Assembly: GCF_002277955.1 (NCBI RefSeq)
Contig: NZ_CP018477.1
Location: 248,001-312,000, forward strand
Origin: Thermogutta terrifontis
Lineage (GTDB): Bacteria > Planctomycetota > Planctomycetia > Pirellulales > Thermoguttaceae
DNA: 64,000 nt
Direction: 5' to 3'
Shown here in pieces: positions 26,201 through 36,576 of the stretch. The position numbers and the translations under genes were made by a program. The notes beneath the pieces were generated by a model. That model had not been told where the DNA came from. It saw only the letters and a program-made list of their open reading frames with translations, and made no database searches. Numbering within the stretch: the stretch's first letter is position 1; each line of letters opens with the position of its first letter.

Positions 26201-26499
26201 CCGCGCGAAAAATGGCGGAACGTCTCCTCCAGAAAGGATTCAGCGATCCTGGCGACACCGCGAAGTACGGTTTTAAGCTGGTGACGTGTCGCGAGCCTAA
26301 ACCGAGCGAACTGGCTGTGCTTCTGGAGCTTTACCGGTGGCAGCGTGATTACTTCGAGAAGAACCCACCGGCTGCGGAACAGCTACTCCAGGTGGGAGAA
26401 TCACCTCGCGATGAACAACTTCCCGCGCGAGAACTGGCCGCCTGGACGATGGTGTGCAACGCGCTACTGAATTTGGACGAAACCATCACCAAGCCGTAG
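23248..26499 (+). CDS. PSCyt1/PSCyt2/PSD1 (DUF1549-DUF1553) planctomycete cytochrome-like protein
   Basis: A 1083-residue exported protein of a family greatly expanded in planctomycetes, usually paired with a DUF1501 protein. It has a hydrophobic export segment at about 50-70 and a PSCyt1 domain with the haem-c-type site CFTCH (C92, C95, H96) and MPPP. PSCyt2/DUF1549 follows, with [33 protein letters not shown] and [12 protein letters not shown] at about 380-391. A concanavalin-like insert spans about 480-640. PSD1/DUF1553 contains [20 protein letters not shown] and [24 protein letters not shown] lies eight bases before the ATG at 23248. Still, the first 45 residues look random, so a later start close to residue 46 is possible. 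Its exact biochemical role is unknown. Involvement in polysaccharide breakdown is often proposed. Confidence 0.92.
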   Translation: MLPASCFLFPTSWCSGADHGVRGSPDQARCGATERGGRCSGSSGTRFGAIGLALKGVLLCGMLLFVNNRLWGRDAATVDFDRQVRPILSDNCFTCHGPDAAARQADLRLDLPEGVFGSAESPGVVIPGKKEESELYLRISAEDPEERMPPPSSGKELTREQIELIGRWIDSGAKWQPHWAFVTPQRPPLPDVSRPEWCRNPIDRFILARLEKEGLAPSEEADKVTLLRRATYDLTGLPPTPDEVDRFLQDDSPDAYEKVVDRLLASPHFGEHRARYWLDVARYGDTHGLHLDNYRSMWPYRDWVIQAFNENKPYDQFIIEQLAGDLLPNATLDQKVASGFNRCNVTTSEGGAIDAEFLVRYAVDRTSTMGTAFMGLTVGCAVCHDHKYDPITQKDFYRMYAYFYSMADPAMDGNSDRTPPIVSLPTPEQATKKAALEEERAAIEKQIREELDKVDYRDPDEEETGPAPSPREIVWIDDEVPAGAALSADGHPWEFVEAGDPAAFSGKKVMRRKAEGLAQHYFTKATQPLVVGDDDTLFVHVYLDPQNPPREIMLQWNDGSWEHRAFWGEDLIEWGQSGSPSRKRIGDLPAAGQWVRLEVSAKDVGLEAGKQINGWAFTQYGGTVYWDATGIVTTAIQPGEKFRSLKRWEAVVKGGKPDTWPKPVAEILKKSADKRTQEEQAKLRDYFVEFVYEDTRAIFDPLHARRDEVDKQLRELESQIAVSLVSADLPQPREAFVLERGDYEKPREKVEPGVPSVLPPLPPDAPPNRLGLARWLVQPNHPLTARVAVNRFWQEIFGTGLVKTSEDFGTQGERPSHPELLDWLAVEFMESGWNVKHLFRLIVTSATYRQSARVRPELLAKDPENRLLARGPRFRLDAEEIRDTALFVSGLLVDKIGGPSVKPYQPEGLWEAVGYTTSNTAKFVQDHGEKLYRRSLYTFWKRTSPPPGLVLFDAPSREACVMRRARTNTPLQALNLMNDVQYVEAARKMAERLLQKGFSDPGDTAKYGFKLVTCREPKPSELAVLLELYRWQRDYFEKNPPAAEQLLQVGESPRDEQLPARELAAWTMVCNALLNLDETITKP

Positions 26500-26554
26500 C
26501 AGCCGGCTTGGCATAGTGTTGTAAACACGGTCTCTTTTGGCCGGAGAGAACGCC

Positions 26555-28030
26555 ATGGATCCCTTCGAAGAATATCGGCTCCTGGAAACACGACGGCAGT
26601 TTTTCGGGCGGTTGGCGCGGGGGCTGGGACCGATCGCGCTGGCTTCTTTGCTCAATGAAAACCTGTTTTCGTCAGTCGCGGGAGCGGTTCCGGAGCGTCA
26701 GCCCGGTCGGTCCGGAGTGCTGGAGAAACTCCATTATCCACCGCGGGCCAAACGGGTCATCTACATGGTGATGAACGGGGCCCCGTCGCAACTTGATCTC
26801 TTTGACTACAAACCCAAACTGCTTGAAATGTTCGACGCCGATTTGCCCGAGTCGGTCCGAATGGGTCAGCGTTTGACGACCATGACGTCGGGCCAAAAAC
26901 GGTTTCCGCTGGCTCCGTCGATCTACAAGTTTGCGCAGTACGGGCAGTCGGGAGCGTGGATCAGTGAACTGCTCCCTCACCTGGCCACCGTGGTGGATGA
27001 AATTGCCATCATCAAGAGTATGCACACGGAGGCCATCAATCATGACCCGGCGATCACATATCTCTTAACGGGTTCGCAGATACCGGGGCGTCCCAGTCTG
27101 GGGGCATGGTTGTCGTACGGATTGGGGTCCCTCAACCGCGATCTACCGACGTTCGTCGTGCTCCATTCCACGTGGAGCGCGAAGCGAGATGCCCAGGCAA
27201 TCTACGAGCGATTGTGGGGGGCGGGTTTCCTGCCGTCGTACCACCAGGGCGTGAGCTTTCGATCGAAGGGGGATCCCGTGCTCTATCTGAGTAATCCCCC
27301 CGGTGTGTCGCCCGAGTCGCGAGAAAAAACCGTTCAGGCGGTCGTCGAGCTCAATCGTGAACTCTACAACGCGCTGGGAGACCCCGAGATCCAGACCCGT
27401 ATCAGCCAGTATGAGATGGCGTTCCGTATGCAGTTTTCTGTGCCGGAGCTCACCGATCTCTCCCAGGAGCCAGAAGAGACGTTCGAATTGTACGGGGAGG
27501 ATGCCCGGAAACCCGGCACTTTTGCGGCCAACTGTCTGCTTGCACGGCGGCTTGTGGAACGGGATGTGCGATTCGTCCAGATTTTCCATCGCGGTTGGGA
27601 CCACCACTACGACCTGCCGCGGGACCTTCCGCTTCAGTGCCGCGATGTGGATCAGGCCTGCCGGGCCCTCATCATTGACCTGAAGCGCCGGGGATTACTG
27701 GAAGACACGCTCCTGGTCTGGGGCGGTGAATTCGGCCGGACGGTGTACTGCCAGGGAACTCTCACCAAAACCAACTACGGCCGCGACCACCATCCGAGGT
27801 GCTTTACGATGTGGCTGGCGGGCGGAGGTGTTAAACCGGGCATTGTGTACGGAGAAACCGACGATTTCAGCTATAACATCATCAAGGACCCGGTGCACAT
27901 CCACGATCTGAACGCTACGATTCTCTATCTCTTGGGGATCGATCACACGAAATTGACGTATCGGTTCCAGGGCCGGGAGTTCCGGCTCACCGACGTCGCC
28001 GGAAACGTGGTGAAGGGAATCCTCGCCTGA
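26555..28030 (+). CDS. DUF1501 sulfatase-like protein with Tat-type signal
   Basis: A 491-residue alkaline-phosphatase/sulfatase-superfamily relative, the standard partner of the preceding PSCyt1 protein. The N-terminal [14 protein letters not shown] is a twin-arginine export signal. The body shows [34 protein letters not shown], a [11 protein letters not shown] segment, [31 protein letters not shown] and [14 protein letters not shown], all typical of DUF1501. A TTG at 26537 would add six residues. ATG at 26555 is preceded by GGAGAG and starts at the usual place. It lies 55 bases after the PSCyt1 gene and converges with the next gene with only 16 bases between stops. Confidence 0.93.
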   Translation: MDPFEEYRLLETRRQFFGRLARGLGPIALASLLNENLFSSVAGAVPERQPGRSGVLEKLHYPPRAKRVIYMVMNGAPSQLDLFDYKPKLLEMFDADLPESVRMGQRLTTMTSGQKRFPLAPSIYKFAQYGQSGAWISELLPHLATVVDEIAIIKSMHTEAINHDPAITYLLTGSQIPGRPSLGAWLSYGLGSLNRDLPTFVVLHSTWSAKRDAQAIYERLWGAGFLPSYHQGVSFRSKGDPVLYLSNPPGVSPESREKTVQAVVELNRELYNALGDPEIQTRISQYEMAFRMQFSVPELTDLSQEPEETFELYGEDARKPGTFAANCLLARRLVERDVRFVQIFHRGWDHHYDLPRDLPLQCRDVDQACRALIIDLKRRGLLEDTLLVWGGEFGRTVYCQGTLTKTNYGRDHHPRCFTMWLAGGGVKPGIVYGETDDFSYNIIKDPVHIHDLNATILYLLGIDHTKLTYRFQGREFRLTDVAGNVVKGILA

Positions 28031-28046
28031 CGCCGCTGGTTTCTGG

Positions 28047-30560
28047 TTACGGTCCGCGGAGGAGCTTCTCCAGGAATTGGAGCGTCTCCTCGGGGAGTTT
28101 GCGGTCTGCGTGCGGCGTGATCGTGTGGAGCCAGAGCGCTTTTTCCGCTGCTTTTTGGGCCCCATCGCGATCTCCCAGTGTTCGCAGGAGCTCGGCAAGC
28201 CCGGCGTGATACCGAGCCTGGTGGGGATAAAGGTCGATGGCCCGGCGGGCGAAGGTAACGGCTTTCGCGAGGGCTCGCCGGTCGTTCGTTTCCTGGAACA
28301 ATTGTTGGTAGGCAAGAGCGAGAACCCAGGAAGCGGCATGGTGATTGGCAGCCCGTGGGATAAGTTCAGCGGCGTAGGTGTCAAGCTCCTTCGCCCGCTC
28401 CTGAGGAGACGACGGTCTGGGTTTCCGCAGGACGGCGGTGAGGTCAGCCGCATCGGGTTTGCTGAGCAACGATTCCGCGGGCTTTTTCTGGGGATCGGGA
28501 CCCTCCGCCTGCCACAATTCCACCAGCCGCATCCAGGGCTCGAACGCCCAGGGATCGGCCTCGGCAGCCAGCCGACAGAATTGTTTGGCACGATCGATCG
28601 AAAACCGTCGCGCGGCACTGGCCTGAGCGAGAAGGCTGCGGGCCTGAAGCACAGGCGAATAGGCCGTGGTGTAAAACGCCGCGATCAGCAAGCCGAAAAA
28701 CATCAGGGTGGCAAATCCTGCCCAGGTGGGAAGCGGCACGGAAAGGCCCTGAGGGGAAGCGAGTTGACGAAGTCGCTGCGACCAGCCGCCGGACGCTTGG
28801 TTCTCTGATAAGGATTGTCCCGTGAAGTGCCCCGTTGGAACATCGGTCGCCAGCACCCAGAGCAACCAGAAGCTGCCAGCCACACCGGGGAACGTGAGTC
28901 CGCCTGCTGCCAGCCAGTTAACGCCAATGGCAACAAGCGCCGCGGCGAGGATTCCAGGGGCCAACGTGCCCGCCTGAATCCACGGCCAGAGTCCCACCCC
29001 GATGAGAACAGCCACGGGAAGTCCCACCAGTAAGAACGTCAGGTCCTGGGGGGCCGAGCTGAGCAGTCCCAGCCAATAGCTTGCCGGCCAGGCCAGCAAC
29101 CATCCCAGTGCAATCGGCCACAGTTGCTCACGGCTGTGAAGAGCTGTCCTTTGCGACGCACCCACGAGTGCTCCCGCCGAGGATGGCCGGGGGCCCGCCG
29201 ACGAGTTGGTGGTCGAGTCTGATCGCGCGCCCTTGAGGTTCCAGAAAGTGAGCCCAATTGCCAAGAGGAAAAGCACCCCGGCGGGAATGCCTCCCGTGGC
29301 GGTCACTTCCAGAAGAAAATTGTGCGGGTCGGAGATCTCCTCGCTCGCTTCGGGAAGTTTGTATCGGGTGTATGCGTAGCGGAAATTTCCCGGCCCACAA
29401 CCCAACAGGGGCTGATCGGCGATCATGTTTATGGTGGCCCGCCAGTATTGCCAGCGATAACCGAGAGATTTCGTGGCCTCGGATAGGACCTGCCAGTCGA
29501 TCCCCCGCGTGGTGATGGCCACTGCAAGGGCCAGCGCCAGCAAAACCATCACGGCCATAAGCACTCGGCGTGCCACTGTGCCGCGGAGCGAGGTTCCCAA
29601 AGCCAGAAGAATCGCCATGCCACAGACGAGCGCGACGTACGCCGAACGGCTTTTGGTGAGAACCAGGCAGCACAAAAGACCGGCCAGCCCCAGAATGCAT
29701 AATGCCAGAGCTGCCCAAACCAAGCCGCGCGTGGGTCCCCCCAGAGATCCGTCCCGGGAAGTGTTGTGGGTGCGCGACGGCGAGGTGCCGGAAGCGGTCT
29801 CGATGCTGGTGTCAAAAAGAAGTTTCACATTGCCAACAACTGCCGCAAGAAGGACAAGACACCAGGGCAGAAGAAAACCGGCCAGCGAGTTGGTCAGCGC
29901 AAACGTGGCCAGGGGTTCCCGACTGAAGAGCCGATTCTCGAACTGTGCCAGACCGACCGGATCCTCGAGCAGGTCGTCCCAGCCAAGCTCCCGGAGGAGT
30001 TCGGTGCGGCGAGTCTGGTAAGCCGTCCGTAAATGCGGTAATTCCACGAGATACTGGTACAGCCCGTAAAAGGCCACGCCCACGGCAAGGGCGGCCATTC
30101 CCGCCAAAACCGCGCGGCGTTGCCGATCGGTGAGGTTCAACTGCCGAAGAAGCTGCCACAGCACATAGTACCCCACCCACACCCAAAGCATGTTGATCGC
30201 GGGGCGGGCCGTCCCTGAGTAAACAGCGCGAAGCGCGGCCAGCACCAGCCACACAACGGTCGCCAGGAAGGCCAGGTCCACACGCTGGAGTTTCACTCGC
30301 CACCCAGATCGGCCGAGATTGAACACGATTCCGATGAGGACAGCACCGAAAAGCAACATGGTGGGGGCGACGTCATCGCCCAGATCGGCGCCCTCGCTGG
30401 GAAAGAGCGGCCGGGCGACGAGGAGGAGCGTGACCATCGCAAGCAAAAACGCTCGCACACCAGAAGAGGAACGTCTCTCCTGGTTATGCGGCTCGGCAGC
30501 TTTCTCGCCCGAATCCTGACTGGGTGTCTCGCGCCTGTGAGGAATCCGCTGTTTGGCCAT
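28047..30560 (-). CDS. O-antigen-ligase-like membrane protein with C-terminal TPR region
   Basis: An 837-residue integral membrane protein of the Wzy/WaaL polymerase-ligase superfamily, which joins surface polysaccharide units or attaches them to lipid carriers. After a polar 35-residue head there are about a dozen hydrophobic spans. The periplasmic loop carries GYRWQYWRATINMIADQPLLG, then GCGPGNFRYAYTRYKLPEAS and SDPHNFLLEVTATGG, the conserved R...H of this family. Further spans follow, and then a soluble C-terminal region with TPR-like helices (RAIDLYPHQARYHAGLAELL, then DGAQKAAEKALWL). Such TPR-tailed members are common in planctomycetes. No other polysaccharide gene is adjacent, so its substrate is unknown. 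Confidence 0.82.
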   Translation of the reverse strand: MAKQRIPHRRETPSQDSGEKAAEPHNQERRSSSGVRAFLLAMVTLLLVARPLFPSEGADLGDDVAPTMLLFGAVLIGIVFNLGRSGWRVKLQRVDLAFLATVVWLVLAALRAVYSGTARPAINMLWVWVGYYVLWQLLRQLNLTDRQRRAVLAGMAALAVGVAFYGLYQYLVELPHLRTAYQTRRTELLRELGWDDLLEDPVGLAQFENRLFSREPLATFALTNSLAGFLLPWCLVLLAAVVGNVKLLFDTSIETASGTSPSRTHNTSRDGSLGGPTRGLVWAALALCILGLAGLLCCLVLTKSRSAYVALVCGMAILLALGTSLRGTVARRVLMAVMVLLALALAVAITTRGIDWQVLSEATKSLGYRWQYWRATINMIADQPLLGCGPGNFRYAYTRYKLPEASEEISDPHNFLLEVTATGGIPAGVLFLLAIGLTFWNLKGARSDSTTNSSAGPRPSSAGALVGASQRTALHSREQLWPIALGWLLAWPASYWLGLLSSAPQDLTFLLVGLPVAVLIGVGLWPWIQAGTLAPGILAAALVAIGVNWLAAGGLTFPGVAGSFWLLWVLATDVPTGHFTGQSLSENQASGGWSQRLRQLASPQGLSVPLPTWAGFATLMFFGLLIAAFYTTAYSPVLQARSLLAQASAARRFSIDRAKQFCRLAAEADPWAFEPWMRLVELWQAEGPDPQKKPAESLLSKPDAADLTAVLRKPRPSSPQERAKELDTYAAELIPRAANHHAASWVLALAYQQLFQETNDRRALAKAVTFARRAIDLYPHQARYHAGLAELLRTLGDRDGAQKAAEKALWLHTITPHADRKLPEETLQFLEKLLRGP

Positions 30561-30730
30561 CGTGAAGGATGCTGAAAAATGGCAAGAGGATGCAATATTT
30601 CAGGGCGAGGTGCCCTCTTGCCTCATGGTACACCGACCGGGCAAAAACCCAAAGCGTCTGACCCATCCCCACTTTTCCTCTGCCAACGGGAACCTTCACA
30701 GGGGTTCAAATGGGAGCGAGATTCAACCCG

Positions 30731-31105
30731 GCGGGACCTGCAGAATTTTTCGGAGGGGCACGCTTGTCGTGCCCGATGACGGCGCAATGGATGATCCAAC
30801 GTCAAACGGCGGACCTGACAGGCAGGTCCCTCCGAGAAATCGTCCGGAGGGGCACGCTTGTCGTGCCCGGCGCAGGCAAATGGAATACCGAACGTTGGTA
30901 AACGGACTCCGGGATTTTTCAGAGGGGCACGCTGGTCGTGCCCGATGGCCCTTCCCGCTGCGGCGTCGATAGGGGCGATTCATGAATCGCCCCTATCTAA
31001 AACCCACGTGAATTGACAGTGGATTATCCAGGGTCGATAAGCGGACGTGACAGGCAGGTCCCTCCGAGAAATTGTCCGGAGGGGCGCGCTTGTCGTGCCG
31101 GTTCG
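30731..31105. repeat. Cluster of A-type repeats enclosing a B palindrome
   Basis: It starts with a half hairpin at 30731 and continues with GGGCACG/CGTGCCC and GGACCTG/CAGGTCC copies in both orientations to 31105. A perfect 30-bp B variant, half site GATAGGGGCGATTCA, sits at 30968-30997. This fills most of the gap between the ligase-like gene and ilvN. Confidence 0.85.
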
Positions 31106-31253
31106 GTTCTCGCTCAGCGTTCTGCCAAACCGGCTCGCAGGGCACCCGTCTGGACGGAACGGGTAAAAGCGAACCCGAACCTGGTTTTGGGTGTCCGTCA
31201 TCCATGCCGTGTGCTGGACACCGGCCGGATGGTCTGGCCGGGCTCCCCATCAC

Positions 31254-31282
31254 TTGTCGCAATCTCCCCCCAAGGTTAGGAT
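31254..31282 (+). promoter_or_regulatory. Candidate promoter of ilvN-ilvC
   Basis: TTGTCG (31254-31259), a 17-base spacer and TAGGAT (31277-31282) place a start site near 31289, about 26 bases ahead of the ilvN ATG. Confidence 0.45.
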
Positions 31283-31314
31283 AGCGCTTTTACGGACATA
31301 CGGACGAGGATGCT

Positions 31315-31863
31315 ATGCGGCACATATTATCGGCTTTAGTGCAGAACGTACCGGGCGTACTCTCCCATATTGCGGGAATGCTCGCCTCACGCGGGTACAA
31401 TATCGACAGCCTGGCCGTCGGCGAGACAGAAGATCCGCGGCTTTCGCGGATGACTTTCGTCGTGGTCGGGGACGATGCCGTGATCGAGCAGGTCCGAAAA
31501 CAACTGGAGAAGATCGTCACCGTCGTCCGGGTGGATGACATCAGTTCGCGAGATTATGTGGAGCGCGACCTGATGCTCATCAAGGTGTCGGCCCCGCCGG
31601 ACCGGCGTGGAGAAATCCGCGAACTGGTGGAAATCTTCCGCGGACGCATTGTCGATGTCGCGCCGGAAAGTATGATAATCGAGATTTCCGGTCAGGAGAA
31701 AAAGGTCGAGTCCTTCATCGAGCTGATGCGGCCGTTCGGAATTCTGGAGTTGGCGCGGACCGGGCGCATCGCAATGGTGCGAGGGAGTTCGTCGCTCAGG
31801 AATTCTGACAACCACGACGATCAAGCGTTGGCAAATTCTCGTTGCCCCAGTGGTTCCGGTTGA
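31315..31863 (+). CDS. ilvN: Acetolactate synthase small (regulatory) subunit
   Basis: Regulatory subunit of acetohydroxyacid synthase, which mediates valine feedback in branched-chain amino acid synthesis. The N-terminal ACT domain begins RHILSALVQNVPGVLSHIAG and continues LASRGYNIDSLAVGETED, the valine-site region. The second half, with ERDLMLIKVSAPPDRRGEI, IVDVAPESMIIEISGQEKKV and a late FGILELARTGRIAM, is the usual C-terminal domain. The last 22 residues are unconserved. The catalytic ilvB/ilvI gene is not in the window. ilvC follows after 54 bases on the same strand. Confidence 0.95.
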   Translation: MRHILSALVQNVPGVLSHIAGMLASRGYNIDSLAVGETEDPRLSRMTFVVVGDDAVIEQVRKQLEKIVTVVRVDDISSRDYVERDLMLIKVSAPPDRRGEIRELVEIFRGRIVDVAPESMIIEISGQEKKVESFIELMRPFGILELARTGRIAMVRGSSSLRNSDNHDDQALANSRCPSGSG

Positions 31864-31917
31864 TGGGGACCATGGTGCCTGAGGGGCATAGTCCGGGTTT
31901 GAATCAGGAGCAAAACC

Positions 31918-32922
<1,005 letters not shown>

Positions 32923-32983
32923 CGCGTGCTTGGTAATCCCGCGCGTTGAAGATTGAATTTCAGGGGATGTTGCGGGCTTGTTT

Positions 32984-33541
32984 CACCGGGCACGACAGGC
33001 GTGCATTTGCGAACGATTTCTTGGTAGGACCCGCTTGTCGGGTCCGCCTTTCCGGAGGGACCTGCTCGTCAGGTTCGCGTCCCAATTTTGGATGATCCAT
33101 CCCAATTCACCGGGCACGACAAGCGTGCCCCTCCGACCCCACGGAGGGACCTGCTTGTCAGGTCCGTCGTTCAACGTTTGATCATCCATTGCCTTTTTCC
33201 GGTGACTGAAGTCTCGCGCTCCATATGGAGTGCGGCGATTTATCGCCGCTTTCTGGTGAAGGCTTTAGCCTTCACAACGTTGTCGTCGGGCAGGATAGAA
33301 ACGGAGTGCCGGTCGGGGTGGGACCGAACCTTGCAATCCGTGCAATGTAAGGACGCTTTCCACGGTCCGCTTTTCCGACGTTGGATAAACCATGCTTCCT
33401 CACCGGGCACGACAAGCGTGCCCCTCCGACCCCTCGGAGGGACGTGCTTGTCACGTCCGTCGTTTGACGTTGGATCATCCACTGGCGTTTACCGGGGACT
33501 GAAGTCCCGCGCGGAAAGCGGTGCTAAAGCCTCGCACTCCA
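32984..33541. repeat. Mixed A- and C-type repeat island
   Basis: A-type hairpins at 32984-33166 and 33403-33466 alternate orientation. A C-type element at 33201-33275 strings four palindromes together: GACTGAAGTC, CTCCATATGGAG, GCGGCGATTTATCGCCGC and GTGAAGGCTTTAGCCTTCAC. A partial C element (GGGGACTGAAGTCCC and following) lies at 33492-33541. The island fills the ilvC-hypE gap. Confidence 0.85.
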
Positions 33542-33584
33542 CATTCGGCGTTAGCCGGGGATGCGGTCTGAGAAGCCCAAGCCG

Positions 33585-33590
33585 TATAAT
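33585..33590 (+). promoter_or_regulatory. Possible -10 box ahead of hypE
   Basis: A perfect TATAAT lies about 107 bases before the hypE start. The matching -35 position (around 33562-33567) is poor, so the call is weak. Confidence 0.3.
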
Positions 33591-33696
33591 GACAAAGCGG
33601 CCGAACCACCTGCGTTTTGAGCAAAGGTGGACGCGCGAAAGGCAAGACGGCACACGCGACAATCAAAATATCTTTTCCAAAAGAGGTGAATGTGCC

Positions 33697-34782
33697 ATGG
33701 CGGAGGGCTCTTTCAGCGGGAGTGGCTTTCAGTGTCCGTTGCCGCTCAGCTCATCGGACACCATTCAGCTTGCCCACGGCGGGGGCGGCCGACTCATGCG
33801 GCAATTGATCACCGAGTTGTTTCTGCCCCAATTTCGGCACACCGGCGAGACCAGCGAGGGCCTTCGCGAGCCGCCGCATGACAGCGCGGAGATCCGCCTC
33901 GGCGATGGAACACGGATGGCCTTCACCACCGATTCGTTTGTGGTCAGTCCGCTATTTTTCCCCGGCGGAGACATCGGCAAGCTGGCTGTCTTCGGCACGG
34001 TGAACGACCTGGCGATGTCGGGCGCCAAACCGCTGTGGCTGAGTGCCGGATTCATTCTTGAAGAGGGACTGCCCCTGGACACGCTTCGCCGGGTGGTGCA
34101 GTCCATGCGCCAGGCCGCCGAGGAGGCAGGGGTCCGCATCATCACGGGTGACACCAAGGTGGTCGATCGGGGAAAAGGGGACGGCATTTACATCAACACG
34201 ACGGGGCTGGGCTGGATCCCCGAAAACGTGCACATTTCCCCGTCCCGGATTCGGCCGGGGGACAAGATTCTGCTGTCGGGAGACGTCGGCCGCCACGGTA
34301 TCGCCATCATGTCAGTCCGCGAAGGCTTGCAGTTCGACAATGCCCTGCCGAGTGATTGTGCGCCGCTTCACCGGGTGGTTCGGGCAATGGTGAAGCGCGC
34401 CGCCGATGCCATTCATTGCTTGCGGGATTTGACGCGCGGTGGGCTGGCTTCTGCACTCAACGAGCTGGCCATGGACGCCCATGTGGCGATGGTCATCAAC
34501 GAGCAGGCGATTCCGGTGGAACCTGCGGTGGCGGCCGCCTGTGAACTGCTTGGGCTGGACCCCTATTACGTGGCGAATGAAGGGCGGTTTGTGGCGGTGG
34601 TCAGGGCCGACGCGGCTGAGGAACTTCTGGCGGTTTTGCGCGAGCAGGCCGGATGTACCAGCGCCCAGATCATCGGCGAAGTCCAGCCTGCCCCGGCCGG
34701 TGTGGTGGAGCTGCGGACGGCCTTAGGGGGTTCACGCGTGCTGGATCTCCTTTCAGGAGAGCAAATGCCGAGGATCTGTTGA
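33697..34782 (+). CDS. hypE: Hydrogenase maturation factor HypE
   Basis: Dehydrates the carbamoylated C-terminal cysteine to a thiocyanate and hands the cyanide to HypC/HypD for the Ni-Fe site. The 361-residue chain of the PurM/SelD fold shows IQLAHGGGGRLMRQLI, AFTTDSFVVSPLFFPGGDIG, NDLAMSGAKPLWLS, ITGDTKVVDRG, DLTRGGLASALNELA and a C-terminal PRIC ending in the active cysteine. The frame is open much further upstream through repeats. ATG at 33697 with AAGAGGTG upstream is the real start. No other hyp gene or hydrogenase is nearby, so this is an isolated copy. Confidence 0.95.
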   Translation: MAEGSFSGSGFQCPLPLSSSDTIQLAHGGGGRLMRQLITELFLPQFRHTGETSEGLREPPHDSAEIRLGDGTRMAFTTDSFVVSPLFFPGGDIGKLAVFGTVNDLAMSGAKPLWLSAGFILEEGLPLDTLRRVVQSMRQAAEEAGVRIITGDTKVVDRGKGDGIYINTTGLGWIPENVHISPSRIRPGDKILLSGDVGRHGIAIMSVREGLQFDNALPSDCAPLHRVVRAMVKRAADAIHCLRDLTRGGLASALNELAMDAHVAMVINEQAIPVEPAVAAACELLGLDPYYVANEGRFVAVVRADAAEELLAVLREQAGCTSAQIIGEVQPAPAGVVELRTALGGSRVLDLLSGEQMPRIC

Positions 34783-34923
34783 AAGCGACATCGCATGCGT
34801 GCTGACCCGTGTGGCTTTTCTTAAAGGCAGGCAGTTGCCAAAATAAGGTGGCGATTGTGATCTTGCTTCATTGATGGCGACGATTGCTGGGCGTGTTGCT
34901 GTTTGTCGAAAGGAGCTCATCCG

Positions 34924-35559
34924 ATGCGCGCCTGGGTGTTTGGTGTCCTCGGTTTAGCCGGCCTCATGGCAATGGCGGGTACGCAGGTGGCCCGCGGTGA
35001 AGGCGGTGACGTGATCTTTGCAGATCGATTTGAAGGAAAGCTGGCTGACGGATGGAAGTGGCTTCGGGAGGAGCCAGGAGCATGGCGGATTCGGGAGGGT
35101 GGCCTGGAAATCCGTGCCCTGCCCGGCGATGCCAACACGGTCAAAAACGCGCTTCTCCGACCGGCGCCGGACCGTTCGGCCGGTGCGTTCGCGGTGGAAG
35201 TGACGGTTTCCAATCTGACGCCGCCGACCGTCCAGTATGAACAACTGGGAATCACCTGGTACGTGGACGGCAAACCCGTCTTCAAGCTCGTTAAGGAACG
35301 GATCGACGGGGGTATTTACATCATTCCTGGACGTAAACCGGTGGAGAACGTGCCCATCCGCCTGCGGCTGATTGTGAAAGGGGACCACTGGATCGCGCAG
35401 TATCGCCCGGCGGGAGAGAAAGAATTCCTCACCGCAGCCGAGGGGACCCTTCCCCAACCCAACAATGACGAGGTCAGCCTCCAGTGTTACCATGGGCCGG
35501 AAAAGGAAGAGCACTGGATGCGGTTTGAAGACTTCCGCATCGTGCGTTGGCCCCAATAG
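34924..35559 (+). CDS. Secreted concanavalin-like protein of unknown role
   Basis: A 211-residue exported protein. Residues 1-26 are a clear signal peptide (MRAWVFGVLGLAGLMAMAGT, then a site near VARGE). The mature part looks like an all-beta lectin/glucanase-like sandwich: VIFADRFEGKLADGWKWLRE, WRIREGGLEIRA, VQYEQLGITWYVDGK, IRLRLIVKGDHWIAQYRPAG, and a closing WMRFEDFRIVRW. This resembles DUF1349/3-keto-disaccharide-hydrolase-type domains. AAGGAG eight bases before the ATG at 34924 supports this start over one 21 bases upstream. It is flanked by hypE and a repeat-rich gap, with no operon partner. Confidence 0.75.
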   Translation: MRAWVFGVLGLAGLMAMAGTQVARGEGGDVIFADRFEGKLADGWKWLREEPGAWRIREGGLEIRALPGDANTVKNALLRPAPDRSAGAFAVEVTVSNLTPPTVQYEQLGITWYVDGKPVFKLVKERIDGGIYIIPGRKPVENVPIRLRLIVKGDHWIAQYRPAGEKEFLTAAEGTLPQPNNDEVSLQCYHGPEKEEHWMRFEDFRIVRWPQ

Positions 35560-36244
35560 GGTTAAAACAGGAGAAAGTAAGTAAGCTGCTCCAGTCGGGT
35601 TTCGCAGAAAGGTCGCATAACCTGATCGCGTCGTACGGAATTGAATGGCCTCTCTATGCACGGAGAGGGGGTGAGCGAGAAAAATTTCTTGCTGGGCCGA
35701 CTTGCAAAGGGCCGTCCGGCGTGTACACTATCAGCAGATTTTTCGTTTTGGCCGCGGAGCCATTGCCTGCCTGATTCGAGACGGAGCTGGACTGGCGATC
35801 ACGGTTAGGATCGCAGGGACAGGACACCGTCACGGTCGTCGGTGCGAAATGGGGCTTCGGGTGAGAGGCACGAGGCTTCCCGCTCGGGCACGCAGAGGGC
35901 GATCTAACAGAAAAAGCAGTGTTGGCACATTGAACGGCCGCGGGGCACCGATGCGTCAGCCTGGAGCATCTGGGATGTGGTTCGCCGAGTCTTCCCCACG
36001 TAGGATATGCACCTTTGAACTAGGCTGACCGCGGTTTGTCCTCAGGGAAACACCAGGGTTTAGGCGGTAGCACGGCAAGCTCGTCTTCGTCCGTGCGCTG
36101 ACCCTGCCGCCCAACCCGCTGAGTCGGCAGCTTTGAGTCACCCTTGAGGCGCCCCCGGCCGTCTTATTCTCATCGGCAAGCGCTGTCGCGTTTTTTCTCC
36201 CCCGGACTGGCGCGCTGCCCGGTGACAGTGAAACGGTCAATGTC
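35560..36244. other. Spacer without a supported gene
   Basis: Only short frames without ribosome-binding sites or motifs are open on either strand. I see no repeat, RNA or promoter here that I can support. Confidence 0.5.
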
Positions 36245-36503
36245 GGTAGGGGCAATTCATGAATTGCCCCCTACCAGGGAGCAGCTTTCGTGATTGCGGC
36301 AAAACAACACTCACCGCCAAGGTGGTGAAGGCTAAAGCCTTCACCAAAAAGCGGCGATAAATCGCTGCACTCCATATGGAGCGCGGGACTTCAGTCCCCG
36401 GTGAAAGAGAATGGATGATCGAACGTTGCACGGCGGACCTGACAAGCAGATCGCTCCGGAAGAGGTTCCTTCGGCTCGGAGGGGCACGCTTGTCATGCCC
36501 GGT
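36245..36503. repeat. B palindrome, C four-hairpin string and A repeat in a row
   Basis: The B copy (36245-36275) carries one extra C in its right arm. The C element (36324-36401) is an inverted copy of the one at 33201: GGTGAAGGCTAAAGCCTTCACC-type hairpin, GCGGCGATAAATCGCTGC, CTCCATATGGAG, then GGGACTTCAGTCCC. An A unit follows at 36436-36503. The island lies behind the ffh stop. Confidence 0.85.
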
Positions 36504-36576
36504 GAAACTTTTGGGAGACTGCGTGAACCTCAGCGCAATCGCTTGGGGCGAAGCTGCGCGGCGTTGCGCGAAAGTG

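Noticed and set aside
33088-33696. N-terminal extension of hypE by 203 codons
   Set aside because: The sequence is made of A and C repeats. The ATG at 33697 has a ribosome-binding site and starts a normal-length HypE.
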